A stretch of 64,000 bases of DNA, taken from the NCBI GenBank assembly GCA_025531455.1, contig JAMYHL010000119.1, forward strand, positions 21,246-85,245. Reading direction: 5' to 3'. The notes beneath the pieces are model-generated. The model saw nothing but the letters and a program-made list of their open reading frames with translations. It had not been told where the DNA came from and did no database searches. Below are positions 45,940 to 58,017 of this stretch, piece after piece. The DNA is from Apiotrichum sp. Y4204 (lineage: Eukaryota; Basidiomycota; Tremellomycetes; Trichosporonales; Trichosporonaceae). The position numbers and the translations under genes were made by a program. How positions within the stretch are numbered: position 1 is the stretch's first letter; each line of letters starts with the position of its first letter.

Positions 45940-48852
45940 GGTGGTTGGCCTGAAGAGCTATGAACGAGTCAGGTGGATTAGCGTTGAGAGGTGGGAGGGA
46001 GAAGAGGTTGACATAGATCTCGAAGTATGGACTCATCACAGCTTTTATATCATTCAAGGTCAGTCAAGCTCGTCGCGGAACTCCTGAACAGAATAGCAAC
46101 TTTTTGCTCAAAAAAAGACGGGTTTCACAAGGACCACAGCGACGAGGCACTGACAAACTTTGATACTGAAATGGCTTTCCCCGCTGACTCCGACAAACTG
46201 TCAAATATAGCGAGGACGGATGACGATGACGCCGCCCGGCTGGTCTCCGGCTGGTCTACACAGGCACTCCTTCCGCGATGCTCACAGTTTTGTGTGGCTT
46301 GCGGCTCGGCCGGGATGAACGCGGATACGGTGCCGAACAGCGGCAGTGGGATACAGTTGATTTGGTGTCGGAGGCGAATGCGAAGATGAAGACGGGGAGG
46401 GTTTAGTCCGGGGGAATGGAGGACACCAGATGGGGTTGAGGCAAGTGGCAAGCCATCGAGACCTGAGCTGTCGTTCTCTCATGTAGGGCGCTCTCCGTAA
46501 TGTTTTGTGTTTCTGTCACGGACTCAACGGTTCATAAAGGCTCAGATCGCTCGGTTGACGATCTGATAGTGAGCTCTTTTGCAGAGACGTTACGGCGTTG
46601 CCTTTATGACGAGTATGACAGATTCCATGGCTGAGCCCGTCCCACACGACCTAGGTAGAGATGCTCAATGTGCAAGCCGGCACACATATCGGCTCTCACT
46701 CCACCAAACAGTCAGTGCCTAGGTGCCCTCCGCTTGTCTTTGAATAGAGCTTGTTCCTTTCCGCCCGCGGATGCTGTTACGACCTAATTCCGCTCCCACG
46801 TTCGTTTGATTGTTTGTCGTAACATTGTTCCGTTTGTTGTTACCCAATGATGACGCTGGTTCATCGCTTCTGTTCCGTTTCGCTAGTCTTGTTATTTTCT
46901 CTTCTTCCGCATCCTTGGATCTCGGAAGCCCAGCTCCAGACTTTTGCAGTCTCTTCTAAGCCTTGATTCTGCTTCGTCGTTGTCTTCCCCGCCGCAATCG
47001 TTTGCCTGTCTCTCGCGTGCCTAGTTCCCCATCCAGCCCACGCCTTCAGTCTCATGACGTCGCCAACCGCGGAACATTAGACTTAACACTCTTAACGGGA
47101 ATAGAGGTCAGAGATAGTCCCTATTGTTCCATCCGAGCAGGGGCGGAAACCGTATCCCACAAAGCTTTTTGCTTTGGTTCATTACGATTGTCGCCTGCCT
47201 TGCGCCTCCGCTATCTTCCGCCCGGCTAAAAGCGTGGGGTTGCGTTAACCTGGGAGCCGGTACGTGCCCTCCCCTCTCTGGCCGTGGCGGAAACGAACAA
47301 CACCTCGCCTGATCTCATTATGCCACGGAGCGGTGCAGCGGTACCGGCAGGCAGGATTCCAGTATGCGACTCCTTAGCGCCGGAACTGAATGCGCGAACT
47401 CCGGCGAGAGACAAAGCGCGTCTTGAGCACCACGCCCGACCAAAAATAACCACAACTCACCAAAAAAACCATCATTCAAGCTGGAGCAGCGGTGCATACC
47501 GACAAAGCCGCCCAGCGCCACAATCTCAACAGCAAGGAATAAGGTTCGCTGCTCCCGCGGTGCCACACTCGGCATCCTCGGCACACACCACGCAGCTCGA
47601 GGATATATGCTCCAGGTTTTCGTCTGATCCGAAAGTGTGGTCCTATTCTGGACTCGGAACATTCCAGACCTCTGGGCAGGCGATGCCACACATTTGCGAT
47701 CCCCTGTCCGTGACAGCTTCACAGCATCACAAGAGGCCGACATAGGCCCTGGTCCTTGATGTAACCTACCATAAGTTTCAACATGACGAAGATGTGCCGC
47801 CCGAGAACGACACCGGCAGGACCTCGAGGTCGGTGATCAAACATTGTCAGGCAGGCATGAGGAAGGAACAAAAGAAGAAAATAACAATGAGAAAAGACAT
47901 GGTTGAACAGAGCCCACTCAACAATGATCGCCCTTTGGAAGATACTGTACGCCAGGCCAAGCGTCCGGACGTCAGCCAGTCATGAGCGAAACCCCGGATG
48001 ATCACTCGGCTGCCCGACGGTCTGAGCACTTTGCCCTGGCATATCATGTGCGGCCCCGATGTTCGCGGCCCGACACAATGGGGACTATCAGGTGAGCACC
48101 AAGCCAGCCTGCAGCCAACGATGAACATGGCGGCGTGGTGGCGATCAATGCGCGGCGCATGGCCAGGCTGAGTTGACGATGGGCCCAAGTCTGGGAAAGG
48201 GGGGGGAGGTACAATGGGGCATGGCGCGCCACATGCCCGCCACAGCACATTCCCTGTCGCCAACGGCGATCCTCCCATTGTGGACGTCAGTGGCGGCGGC
48301 CGACGCCACGTGCACTCCGTTGAGCAGGATCGCAATATCGCAGGATAGCAGGATTGCGCGTATTGTGCAAAGCTTCCAGGCCAATGGGTACGTGTGCTGT
48401 ACGCCATAGAGCTCACCAGGCGGCTTGTGGCGGGTGGCGCTCGGTGTAAACGCGCAGACGTCGACGTACAATGCGCCAGCGCACAACTACAACCCCACCA
48501 CGCCACGAGGATAAGTCGCTCACTACCGACGATTAGTCAACATCCCGGCGCCTTTGTCTCGGGGGTATGAGTGGGACAATAGATGTCGATGGCGCAGGAA
48601 CCGGGGGGTTGATGTCAGCAAGAATAGATGAGCGAATGGCTCTGGGCGTGGAGTCGTCTGGCCGGTTTTTGCGTTGGGAGGATGGATACGTGTTGCGCAA
48701 GATCCGGGGTGGGTCTTCGCGACCAAACGATAGTGATATGTGCGGATCAGTGAGCAGGTATAAGAAGTCAGCAGCTGTGGGCCTCACATCCCCATCCTCG
48801 AACACTTTCACGAGCAAAACCAACAACTCTCACAACTCGCACAACTCTCGCC
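45940..48852. other. Long divergent intergenic, 45940-48852
   Basis: Nearly 3 kb between the leftward lectin-like gene and the rightward DUF3224 gene. A T-rich tract spans about 46800-47060. Frames such as 47318-47743 and 48533-48826 on the minus strand were inspected but lack domains and usual codon bias. I see no gene. Confidence 0.45.
46041..46050 (-). promoter_or_regulatory. TATA box
   Basis: ATATAAAAGC on the minus strand about 105 bases upstream of the start codon at 45939. Confidence 0.45.
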
Positions 48853-49424
48853 ATGTCCGCCCCCCAGAAGCGTGAGTAACCAACCTCCCGAGAGCTGCAT
48901 TTCCTCCCTTCCCTCCGGGCACTTTACTTACACCAGTGAACGCCGTCTTCCACGCCGCCAAGTGGGAGATTGACCAGTCCGAGGACGTCCGCGGTCTCGA
49001 GCTCAGCTCGGGATCCTCGCGCCTCGAGTTCTCCGGCCCCGACGTCGAGGGCGTCGGCACCGGCCAGTACGTCATGACCTACCACCCGAACCGCGCGGCG
49101 CACCCCGACAAGTTCTACTATGGTGAGTGAGATCTGGCGGACAAAAGCAAGCCAGCAAGCCGCCATTGTCCCGCACTTCGTAGGACACTGATACTGACAT
49201 TCCCAGACGGCCAGATCCTCTTCCAGGGCAAGATCGCGGGCAAGACGGGCGACGTCATCTTCCGCGAGCGCGGGCACGTGCACAACGGCCGCGTCCATGC
49301 CGACTGGGAGATTCTCACCGAGACCGCGTCGGGAGAGCTCCAGGGCATTGTCGGCACCGGCTCATACGATGTTGATCGCCAGACTTTTGGCGACGTCAAG
49401 GCCGAGCTGGTCGTCGAGTTCTGA
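48853..49424 (+). CDS. DUF3224 family protein
   Basis: Small cytosolic beta-barrel protein of about 145 residues. A 19-nt first exon (MSAPQK and one base) joins through a GTGAGT intron to LNAVFHAAKWEIDQSEDVRG; a second intron splits ...HPDKFYY | DGQILFQGKIAGKTGDVIFR. The strands and turns GVGTGQYVMTYHPN, GQILFQGKIAGKTGDV, HVHNGRVHADWEILTETASG and ELQGIVGTGSYDVDRQTFG correspond to DUF3224, a lipocalin-like or allene-oxide-cyclase-like fold known mainly from bacteria. The final EVVEF-type strand closes the barrel. No catalytic residues are known for the family. Mainly bacterial spread of the family makes ancient horizontal transfer possible, but the introns and codon use are now native. Confidence 0.75.
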
Positions 49425-50784
49425 GCGGGAGATCTGAAGTTGTCATTTAGCATGCACCATATTCATTTACCGTCATGGTGTGGAGGGGGTATGGTGTCAG
49501 GGGTGAGAGGTCTAGCCTATGGGTGGAGCTGAGCGAAAGTAAGAGTGTGAGAATATACAGTACAGACGGCTTGGTGTTGTCGCCGTCAAGTTGTTACCTG
49601 TGGACGGTGGTGACGGCCCACGCCCAACGGGGAACGAGAAACTCACCATGCAGTCTTGACTCGGGCCGACAGGCGGTCACTGGCAGGCAGTCACTGGGAA
49701 CATGTTTTATGACCATCTATTGCCCCCGACCTCTGCACCGGGCGCCAGGATCGTCGTGCATCGTGTTCGTCAAAGCAGCCTCCACCATGTGCCCATCAGA
49801 CGGTGTTCACCTCTTCTCCCCCAATTCCCGCCTCCCTCATTCGCCTTCAGCGGAAATGATCCAAGTGTCAAGGGGGTGCATACGGATACAACTGGCGCAA
49901 TGCTCGAGCCTGAGCATCCCCCGTACTTTCCTCACACAGTGGACTTCAGGTCACTGGCGGATCATAATCGCCCCGTAGGTGTAGTGGAAACTGGGCCACT
50001 GGGCCACTTCAAGCTCGGCGGACACGGCGGTCCACTTCTGCTCGCAGCATAGCAGTCGTCGAGAACATGGGGTCCCATGCCACGGGGAAGCCCGTATCAG
50101 TTTGCTACTCGCTGTGTTTGACGACTACCGGACATTCCACAGCCTTGGTGATCTGCTGAACTCAAACAGGATCCCCGGTACTGCAGATGAGATGTCCTGG
50201 TCAGATCTGTACGGTACGCCGTGGCGCCAAACAGAATGGCTGACTGCTGGTGGTGAGGCCCCAGTTACAATCGCTGCGGGGACCCGGTTGATGGCGTCTG
50301 TACAGCGGTGCCGCCAACCTTCCCATTCTACCAATGCATGTCACGTCCCTGCAGCACCACATTGCCACGACGCCACGGTGAACGGACCACTGATTGCTCA
50401 CATGACCATGTTGACCCCTGCTCTCGACTGATGCCCGCGGGGCCGGTACGAGAGTTGAACGAGCTGCGCCGGGGGCGCGTCTTTGTGTCTTGTGGCGTCG
50501 AGGTGATGTGGAGAGTGTGCGCCACAGTTGTTTACAGCGTGCGCCATTTGACGAGTCCACGACGGCTTACTCCGCTTGCTCGTGCGTTGCAACGCCAGAC
50601 AGCTATCGCGCGCACAGTACACTAGACACTACAACAAAGGGGAGAACATCACGACTGCGTTCCGCTAGGCCACCGTACAACATGCATGCTACGTTCTTGT
50701 GCTCTTTAACTCTTTGTAACTTCTCTCATGGTATGTATCTCTGCTACGCGGGGTTGGTGTGAAACGGAACCGGAACGGGGCCGA
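49425..50784. other. Convergent intergenic, 49425-50784
   Basis: About 1.35 kb between the 3' ends of two genes. No coding support and no recognised element. Confidence 0.5.
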
Positions 50785-51139
50785 TCACTCCTTGAGCATG
50801 TGCGAGGGGCGGCGGCGGAGGTCCTGGTCCGTCCAGAGGACCTTGCCCATGTAGATAAAGCCAAAGGTCACGCCGAGGGTCACGAACGTGAGGAGGGGGT
50901 ACACGTCGACGGGGATGCCTGGGGTTAGTGCGTGTGGGGGAGGGGGAGAGAAACGGAGAGTGGGGAGCAGGGAGAGTGATGTAGAGTGGCGCAGCGGGAG
51001 AGTACTCACGACGGATCATGTCTGGGACCTCGCCGAAGCCGGGCTTCTGGTCGGCGTGGGGAGCGGTGGCGACGCCGCGACGCGACACACGGGGGACCGC
51101 GCGGAGGGAGGTGCGGAGACCAAGAACGCGGGTGAGCAT
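50785..51139 (-). CDS. Mitochondrial NDUFA4/B12D-like subunit
   Basis: Small mitochondrial inner-membrane protein of about 88 residues. The N-terminus MLTRVLGLRTSLRAVPRVSR is arginine-rich without acidic residues, a clear mitochondrial presequence. After one intron, the second exon encodes GIPVDVYPLLTFVTLGVTFG and FIYMGKVLWTDQDLRRRPSH, a single membrane helix followed by a basic matrix or intermembrane segment, the pattern of the NDUFA4 (MLRQ)/B12D family linked to respiratory complex I and IV. Length is normal for the family. The family identity is moderately certain because the domain is short; another small respiratory-chain subunit is possible. Confidence 0.65.
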
Positions 51140-52418
51140 TGTGGTGTGGAGATGGATGTAGGAGGTAGGTGATGAGGTAGAGGAAGCGCTTAAAAGTGAG
51201 AACGGGTAAGATACGAAGAGGTGTCGAGCTGAGCAAAAGGAAGCGCAAGAGAACGTGTGTGCATCCTTTATATGTCGTCCACATCCTCTCCTTTCCGATC
51301 CGGAAGGCTGACAGTCGAGTGATGTTTCGAGTGGTTGTGGGTGGATCCCCCCGCTCGTATCGGCGCATCCACTCCGCTTCGCGTTGCGCTCTGGCCATCT
51401 GCATGCCGCAGCCCCAGCTCTCTTTGAGTCTCAATCTTCATGAGCATACATTCCCTGTTTGGAGGACGGCTGGGGGGCCTGCGAGGCTGCGAGGGGCGTG
51501 GGAAGGACGCGTGTGGCATGGACCACAGTGGCGGTATTGTACGCCTCGAGTATTGGACATTCACAGTATTGGACATCAGCAGTGCCGACACCGGCATGCA
51601 TGTCGCGCGGCCGCGCTCACAAGAACGGCCGGCTGCACGGCGTCTGTGCTGAATGCGCTGTACTTCATAGTGAATAAGAACGTGAGAGTCTCCTTCGCAA
51701 CGACGTTGGAAACAGGGGTCAGCGGTCAGTGAGGACTCGTCGCTCTTCCCCACTTCCCCATGGCTCCCCGCCGCCACCTGTCTCTTCTCTTGCATCGTAC
51801 GCGTCGCATTGGGTGGCGATAAGGATCCAGAGCAATGGGATGCCCAGGATCCAATCTCGGCCCGGCCCGAGCGGACGAACGCGCGGTATGCGCCGTTCTG
51901 CTGAGTGAGCAAGATGCTTCTACTGGATCCCCCATGGGCGTCACTCAATGTCTCAAGAAGGAGGCGTCGGCACGGGCCGCGTCGGGCTATTCAAAACATG
52001 CCGCCAAACATCCTATTGTTGTGTCCGATGTCGGAAGCGACACCAACTTGTCGCCGCGGTTGCGCGGGTCTAAAACGTTCAAGCACCTCGGCCTCGGCGT
52101 AGTCGTGGATCTTGCTATCGTAGCCTGAGGACTGTGACATGTGACCACCTCGCACGTTGCGGCCGTCGCCTGCCCACTTCGCACTTCCTACGTCCTTTTG
52201 CATTACGAAATGTATCCCCGATCATGCATGAACCGTAGACGGCTTGGCCAGCCATGCCGTCTAGAATCTATTGGAATCTATACACAGTATGGGTGCGTCC
52301 CTAGCTGCCGTCTCCGCTGGTATCTCTACCGACGGACTACTTCAACCGGTCCCACTCCGTCCCCCACGTCCAGCCCGCCGCCTCACGTTCCGCTTCCGCC
52401 GCCGTCGCGCCGTCGCCC
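51140..52418. other. Intergenic, 51140-52418
   Basis: Promoter of the mitochondrial gene, with a minus-strand TATA-like CATATAAAG near 51265, and the 3' flank of an F-box-like gene. No gene seen. Confidence 0.5.
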
Positions 52419-53828
52419 TCACGCACCTTCGCCATCGGTCGGCACACTTCGGCGGCCCAACCCCGCCCACTCCCGCAGATCCTCCAGCCCCATCTTCACG
52501 CCCTCATCCCTCCATGCACACACCTCGCAAGGCTGGGCATCCGCCGCATCCGTATACGCGACGTCTTCCGATGCGGCGAGGGCCTTGATGCGCTCGATCG
52601 CCGCGGTCTCGTCCAGCACCTCGTCGCCCGTCTCGCAGAGGTTGCGGCCCACACCGATATGTTCAAAGGTGGATCCCTTTTCCGCCGCCTTGAGTACCTG
52701 CTCGAGGGCGTTGATGCGCTTCCGCAGAGCGACGGGCGCGACCTCCAGGCGCTCAAAGTCGCTCTTCGGAGCGTAGAAATAGCGGTACCGGCTTGCCTCG
52801 CTTCCACGGCCGAGGAGGGGAAGCGCGAAGTCCTGCCAGCTAGGTCCTCGGACAACGTGGACATCGTACGCGTCGGGATACAGGATGCCATGGACGGTAA
52901 TCGAACCCTTACCAGCGCCAGGGGGCAGGCGGTTCACAACGATTACAGGTCGGGCATACCGAAGCTCCTTGTGCACCTGTCTGCGGGAGACCTTCATCCC
53001 ATTGACTTTCCCCTTAGTCATGTCGTGCACCGACATCCTCATGAACCGGAACAACGACTCGTCGGTCGAGTTGCGAGATTCCGGTGGACAAGTAATGCAG
53101 ACGTGGCGAGGGACACCAAACGCTCCACCGCCCAAAAGGAAAGCGAAATAGTAGCACGACTCGTCGCCCTCGCTGACGTCCGAGAAATACTCTGGTTCCG
53201 TCATGTCCCTGACGGCGCGAGGTGAGAAGGCGAGGTGGGTCACGTTGGGGAAGAGCGATTTATAGGTGGTTTCCCAGCCGTCGCCGCCTGATTCCGAGCC
53301 GCTGTCCTCCGTCTCGGTCATAATGTCGAACAGCAGCGCCCGCGGCGGTATCTGAAGGAACGTCAGGTGACGGCACAAAGCGAGGCGGTCCTTGGTCGCG
53401 CCCCATCGCGTCGGGTCCCCCTGTGGATTGGCATTGACCGGTGGCGCGAGCTCGTCGTCCGTCTCGGGTGCCGAATCGTACATCCAATCCGGGTAATTTT
53501 CCGCTTCCTCCGCTTCGTCTTCCTCCTCCTCGAACGGTTCGTCGATGATTTCTCGAAACTTGGTGGAGAACAGCTCCAGTTGTTGATTCCATTCCGGCTT
53601 GGTCAACGTCACGCGTTTGGGCGCGGCTTTACGCGGTAGGCCGTAGAACAGCCGCGCGGCGTTGCGGCGCGTCACGACAATGCGGCGGTACAGCTTTGGC
53701 TGGGCAATCTTGGAGAACAACTTGCAGGCGCGTGCGAAGTTTGCCAGGTCGGCGGGGTGGTCGATGGCCTCGACGATGATGAAGAGGAGCGCGGGACTCA
53801 GCCCGCGAGCGTTGGAGGTGGCGCTCAT
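52419..53828 (-). CDS. F-box-like protein, third member
   Basis: Single-exon protein of 469 residues. It opens with ARGLSPALLFIIVEAIDHPA followed by DLANFARACKLFSKIAQPKL, the helix-turn-helix pattern of an F-box with the typical L..I...I...D...A.....F...A. order, then YRRIVVTRRNAARLFYGLPR. An acidic stretch (DEPFEEEEDEAEEAENYPDW) follows. The remainder has a conserved-looking core (LCRHLTFLQIPP, LFPNVTHLAFSP) that recalls leucine-rich strand positions of F-box proteins and a C-terminal cysteine pair (QPCEVCAWRDEG). It probably acts as a substrate adaptor of an SCF ligase; no substrate can be named. Start MSATSNARG is preceded by no in-frame upstream ATG in the same open frame. Confidence 0.75.
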   Translation of the reverse strand: MSATSNARGLSPALLFIIVEAIDHPADLANFARACKLFSKIAQPKLYRRIVVTRRNAARLFYGLPRKAAPKRVTLTKPEWNQQLELFSTKFREIIDEPFEEEEDEAEEAENYPDWMYDSAPETDDELAPPVNANPQGDPTRWGATKDRLALCRHLTFLQIPPRALLFDIMTETEDSGSESGGDGWETTYKSLFPNVTHLAFSPRAVRDMTEPEYFSDVSEGDESCYYFAFLLGGGAFGVPRHVCITCPPESRNSTDESLFRFMRMSVHDMTKGKVNGMKVSRRQVHKELRYARPVIVVNRLPPGAGKGSITVHGILYPDAYDVHVVRGPSWQDFALPLLGRGSEASRYRYFYAPKSDFERLEVAPVALRKRINALEQVLKAAEKGSTFEHIGVGRNLCETGDEVLDETAAIERIKALAASEDVAYTDAADAQPCEVCAWRDEGVKMGLEDLREWAGLGRRSVPTDGEGA

Positions 53829-54970
53829 CGCGTACTGTGTCGGGATGCTGGCTGCGCAGTTGGATGCACCGGTTTGAAGACTGAGCGAAACACGAAACGA
53901 TAAGTGATCGCGAGATAAAGATCAAGGTGCGGCCAATGTCGTCACCCAGCTGCGTCTGCGTCAAGGCCAAAACCCGTGGCCCATGTACCCACATGGGCGC
54001 TCGAGAGCCTGATATTCAGACTGTCTTTGGATGAAATTTCCATAGTTTACCCGAATGTCATGCTCTCATGCTCCGCTTCTGCCTTCAACCCACCCGTCCA
54101 ACGACGCAAAGCAAAAGAGTTCCCGGCGGCAGCCGGCCAACGTGTGCTGACTGATATGATACCTCAGCAGTGCGGGAGATCACGGGGGCCGGGGACCGAG
54201 GCGCACCGGTTCCGAGAGCCACCGGGATTCCCATCCAGCCCAGCTTCCAAGACGCGGTATGCTGCGCAGTGACGAGAGGCGCGAGAGAACGGGTCAGGAG
54301 GCACCGGAGCGATGACGCCAATTATGACGGGATGGCACCACGGCGCCGCGCCGCGGCCACCCTTGCGGCCTGCGGGAACTCACGCGCCGAGCACCAAAAC
54401 GAGGTGTGTCTGCGGCGGCTGTGCGGTGGGGGATGCGGTGCAGGTATGCTAGTAATGTGTAAGCAGAAGGTGATGATGAGCAGACACTCAAGAAGATGAG
54501 AAGACGAGGAAAGACTGGTGGGACGATCCAAACGATCCAAACAATGCTTGGCAGCCGTCACGCCAAGGGGCGGAATGCAACACATTAATCGAGCTACAAG
54601 CTGCGAGCTCACTGTCTCCGACAATGCACAGTCACATTATCACGATCGGCGGCGAGCATGAATGCATGTACCGGCATGGAGCTCTTTGTTTCTGCGGTGT
54701 TCTCTCTGCAGTTGCCGTGATTCTCCATGGACGAGTTGCTCCTGTTTTTTGTCCGAACAACAGTCGTCGTTTGTTGATCGTCATCAATGACCATCAGAAA
54801 ACCTTGAATCTAGGTCATCCCTGGATATTGGATCCTTCCTGAAAACTCCACCTCGTCGGAAAACAGACCCAACAATATATAAAACAACATCCTCCTCGCC
54901 GTTGCCACCAGTTCTTACACATTCACCTCTTTCACTTGCACCACATTTGCCCACCACCACACATCCCACC
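53829..54970. other. Divergent intergenic, 53829-54970
   Basis: Promoters of the F-box-like gene and the MARVEL-type gene. No gene seen. Confidence 0.5.
54876..54884 (+). promoter_or_regulatory. TATA box
   Basis: Consensus TATATAAAA about 95 bases upstream of the ATG at 54971. Confidence 0.5.
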
Positions 54971-55814
54971 ATGTCTGGTCCATCCACCACTCACACAATC
55001 CTCTATGCGACAGGCATCGTCCTCTCGCTCCTCGTCTGGACCATCGCGGCCGGCCTGATTGACAAGTACGATGAAGGCTGTGAGTTTTGCGCCTCGGACA
55101 TTTCCAGCACTCGCTGACATAGCAGTCGTCTACAACGGCAACTTTGACGCCGCCAACGCCGTCCTCGCCTGGGGTCTCATCTCCTGGGTCTACTACATTG
55201 CAGCGTGAGTAGCGACCAAAGTGGAGAGAAGTCACACATCTTGGCCTTAGCACTTCACCCCACTCCACCCAACTGCTTCAACTAACCCACCAGCCTTGTC
55301 GTCCTTCTCTTCGTCTCGTCGTCGAACATCTTTGTCAGCATCATCGTCGATGTGACCATCATGGGCTTCCTCTGGCTGTTTGGCATCGTCTCCACCGGCT
55401 GTCTCTCGGACGTCGCCAACTGGTTCCGCTGGCTTGCTGGCGAGCACATCAAGTCCGGATCGTGAGTATCAAAGGAGGAGTTGGCAGGACGTGTCGGTGT
55501 GCCGAGCAAGCACTGAACGCGCCTCCCACGCTTCCTATCCACATACCTGAATTCACGCGCTGACCATCAGTCTCGGCCAGGCCACCCTCGCATTCGCGTG
55601 GCTCCTTGTGTTCCTCCAGCTCGGCACCCTCCTTTACGAGGTCATCTACACCATGAGGCACTACGGCGGTAGCATGGGCACTTGGCGCCAGAGCTTCCAC
55701 GACCTCACTGGCTCGTTCGGCGGCGGCTCCAGCTCGGGCGGCTTCGGCGAGAAGTTCGGCAGGCGCTCCGGTGGTCGCAGCGGCGGCACCGTCCCCGCCG
55801 TGCAGACGGCGTAA
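54971..55814 (+). CDS. Four-helix membrane protein, MARVEL-like
   Basis: Four-exon protein of about 200 residues with four hydrophobic helices: TILYATGIVLSLLVWTIAAG, a second across VLAWGLISWVYYIAALVVLL, a third in IIVDVTIMGFLWLFGIVSTG, and a fourth at LAFAWLLVFLQLGTLLYEVI. The short loops and cytosolic ends, together with a glycine/serine-rich C-terminal tail (GSFGGGSSSGGFGEKFGRRS), match fungal MARVEL-domain proteins, which organise plasma-membrane or vesicle microdomains. Exon ends have GTGAG donors and consistent phase; introns range from about 35 to 120 nt. The second exon begins VVYNGNFDAANAVLAW. I cannot exclude another four-helix family. A consensus TATA box lies upstream, suggesting strong or regulated expression. 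Confidence 0.75.
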
Positions 55815-56649
55815 ACTGCTTGTGCCCATCGCATGGCGTAAGCCGCCCACACATCTGCATGCGACCAGCGACAGCTCCACCTCCATTGGGAGCTTGTCTA
55901 CCTCGCCTTGTACTACTGTACTGCCCGCTACTGCTCTATAATGCATAATGATGACTTGAGATTGCCTTCGTGCGTCCTTGCGCGTTTCTTCCCTGCTTGC
56001 TCCGCTCCCCCGACCCTCTCTCTCCTGTCTCATCGGCGTCATTGCCGTCATCCGATCAGGTTTTCTGGTAAGGGAGAGAAGCAGTGGTGTGTTCAAGGTG
56101 CGAAGGGATTTAGCGCGTCGATGACGAAGGCCCCCAGGCACGCCAAGCACAAGTCGGCCTCCGAGGCAGCCAGGTCGTCAGACCGTAATATTGGGTTGAG
56201 TCGGAGGGGTGGGCGATGAGGAGCCGAGTGGGATGAACCTGGATCCATCGATCCAGAGCGCTCGAAATAGGCGCAGCACGTGTGTGGAGCAGGAACAGCC
56301 CGAATTGAACCTGGGAGCCCTGCCGGCGGCTTCAGTCTCGGCCGACGAGTTACGGCCGCCGTGATGGTATACAGTAGTATTTCCTCATTCCAAACGACTT
56401 TGCAGCGACTTGCCCACCTACTGGATCATTTGCTCCCTCGCATGCCTCGCACGGCATTTTCCACGTGCCAGGGGATGCCGTATAGCGCTGCGTAGTGTAC
56501 AGTCCGCGTATCCGATTCCCATCAAAGCGGCCGGCAGGGTTTGATGACCAGACCGAGGAATGAAGGGGGTGAAGAAGTTTGCTGATATCTAGAATAAGGA
56601 CTCGCGCAGCGGTGCGACGATTCAACCCGGTCAACACTTGATGGCTTGA

Positions 56650-57008
56650 AGATCACCAGGTCAGCGGATCGACGATGCGTTCGCCCCCTGATCTGCTATG
56701 CGTTTGATCGTACGTTCCCCTGATCACCCAGATTCCCCTGATCGTCAGCTTCGTGACTTTCAGGACCGATTGACAACCTGAAGATCGTCGGATCTGCAGG
56801 GGTACGCGCCTCACACGATCACTCCTTCGTTGATCGGTGGTGGGGGGGGGGGGGGGAGGGCACTGGGAACGGTCATTCGATCGGAATGATCGTCACGATC
56901 CGTCGATCGACAGTGTCTAGCGTCTTCCTGCGACCTGAGGATCTGCGTCAGGATCGGCAGGAGAGGGGGGATCGGCAGATCCTACTGAACTGATCCACCG
57001 CCAAGATC
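56650..57008. repeat. GATC-rich island
   Basis: I count 20 GATC tetranucleotides in about 360 bases, where one to two would be expected. The copies sit in differing contexts (GATCG, GATCA, GATCC, GATCT), so this is not a simple tandem repeat. Confidence 0.7.
56842..56856 (+). repeat. G15 homopolymer
   Basis: Fifteen consecutive G residues inside the GATC-rich island. Length may be unreliable in the assembly. Confidence 0.85.
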
Positions 57009-57670
57009 ACGTCTGGTTGCTCTCATCCAGGACACCTGAGATGGACACCATCTGTATACACGCCATGCGCGTCGCGTACGTTTCCGGAACGATAGCTTTA
57101 CAGCACAGTGGACCGGAAACCGAACAGCGCAGCTTGGCTACTGAGAACCACATCTGTCACACGGGACAAGAGTGGGACCCCAGAATCTGAGCACCATACC
57201 CCTTCCCCACTTGACTGGGATCCTAAAAGCACTGTACCGAATAGTCCGCCCTGTCGACTTGTTCACTATCGACGGATCGACGTATCTATTTACTCATGTA
57301 CTGCTTACTTTTCAAAGCTGAATGTCAACAGCCCGCCTTGCTGAGGCCATCAGACAGCAAACAAACAGCAGCAGCCAGCATGGACGAGGTGCTGAAGACC
57401 CGTGGACCGGGACAACGCCACCGTCTCACCTGTGAGCGCGCTGGGTGCCTCAAATGACCGCGTGTGCCAGACGTGTGCGGAGCGACGTGGCTTGTGGGTG
57501 TACGGCATACATAAACGCGACGCGACGCGTCGACACAGGCCCTTCGGCGGGTGTGTGGGCTCTGAAAAAAGGAAAAGTCACAAGCTGCTTTGCATGCCTT
57601 GGCGCCTTGGGCTGGCCGGGCTGGAAAACAAGAACAGAGATCAAAAATAAAAAAAGATCAACGTCTCCGC

Positions 57671-57825
57671 TCAGTGCTTGGCGGTTCGCGGACTCGAACA
57701 TGGGCTCATTGTGATTTAACACTACCTCCCTCTGCGAAGCAGTCCTTTTGCCAGCCGAAGCCGGGTTTTTTCAGGCGGAGAGCGATTCTGTTATGGAGAA
57801 TGCAAACCACTGAGTAAAGGCAACG
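57671..57825 (-). repeat. tRNA-like (SINE-like) repeat, copy A
   Basis: On the minus strand an A-box-like ACTCAGTGGTTTGC (57802-57815) is followed about 110 bases later by GTGTTAAATCAC and a B box TGTTCGAGTCCGCG (57687-57700). The B box fits the GTTCGAGTCC consensus. No cloverleaf can be drawn. Related to copies B and C. Confidence 0.6.
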
Positions 57826-57887
57826 TCGATGAATACTTGGAAGAGTCTCGAAAGATGAACCGTCCACCCGCTCTGGGTTATCAGACT

Positions 57888-58017
57888 AGCAGAGACACGA
57901 CCATACCACGTTTCCCGTACTCGTCAGCACGTAAGCCCAACACCCCTTCATCCCTCCTCCTCTACCCATCACAATGTCATCATAACCGCCGGTCTCTACG
58001 GTCCCCGAGCGCGTTGC
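57888..58017 (+). pseudogene. Decayed duplicate of the VPS51 promoter and 5' end
   Basis: The block around ATG 57974 matches the start of VPS51 (59852): over 46 bases from the ATG I count about 37 identities, including a shared CGGTCCCCGA and GCGTT. Similarity extends upstream over about 80 bases (CTCGTCA, AACACCCCT, TTTCC). In the copy the fourth codon is TAA, so it cannot be translated. Similarity fades after the 46 bases. Confidence 0.55.

Larger units (their letters stand above)
55815..57660. other. Gene-poor region, 55815-57660
   Basis: Downstream of the MARVEL-type gene; includes the GATC-rich island and the G15 tract listed separately. No coding support seen. Confidence 0.5.

Noticed and set aside
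47318..47743. 141-residue open frame on the minus strand in the long intergenic region
   Set aside because: Codon usage unlike neighbouring genes and no recognisable motif.
48533..48826. 97-residue open frame upstream of the DUF3224 gene
   Set aside because: Overlaps the likely promoter, third positions are not G/C-biased, and no relative is recognised.
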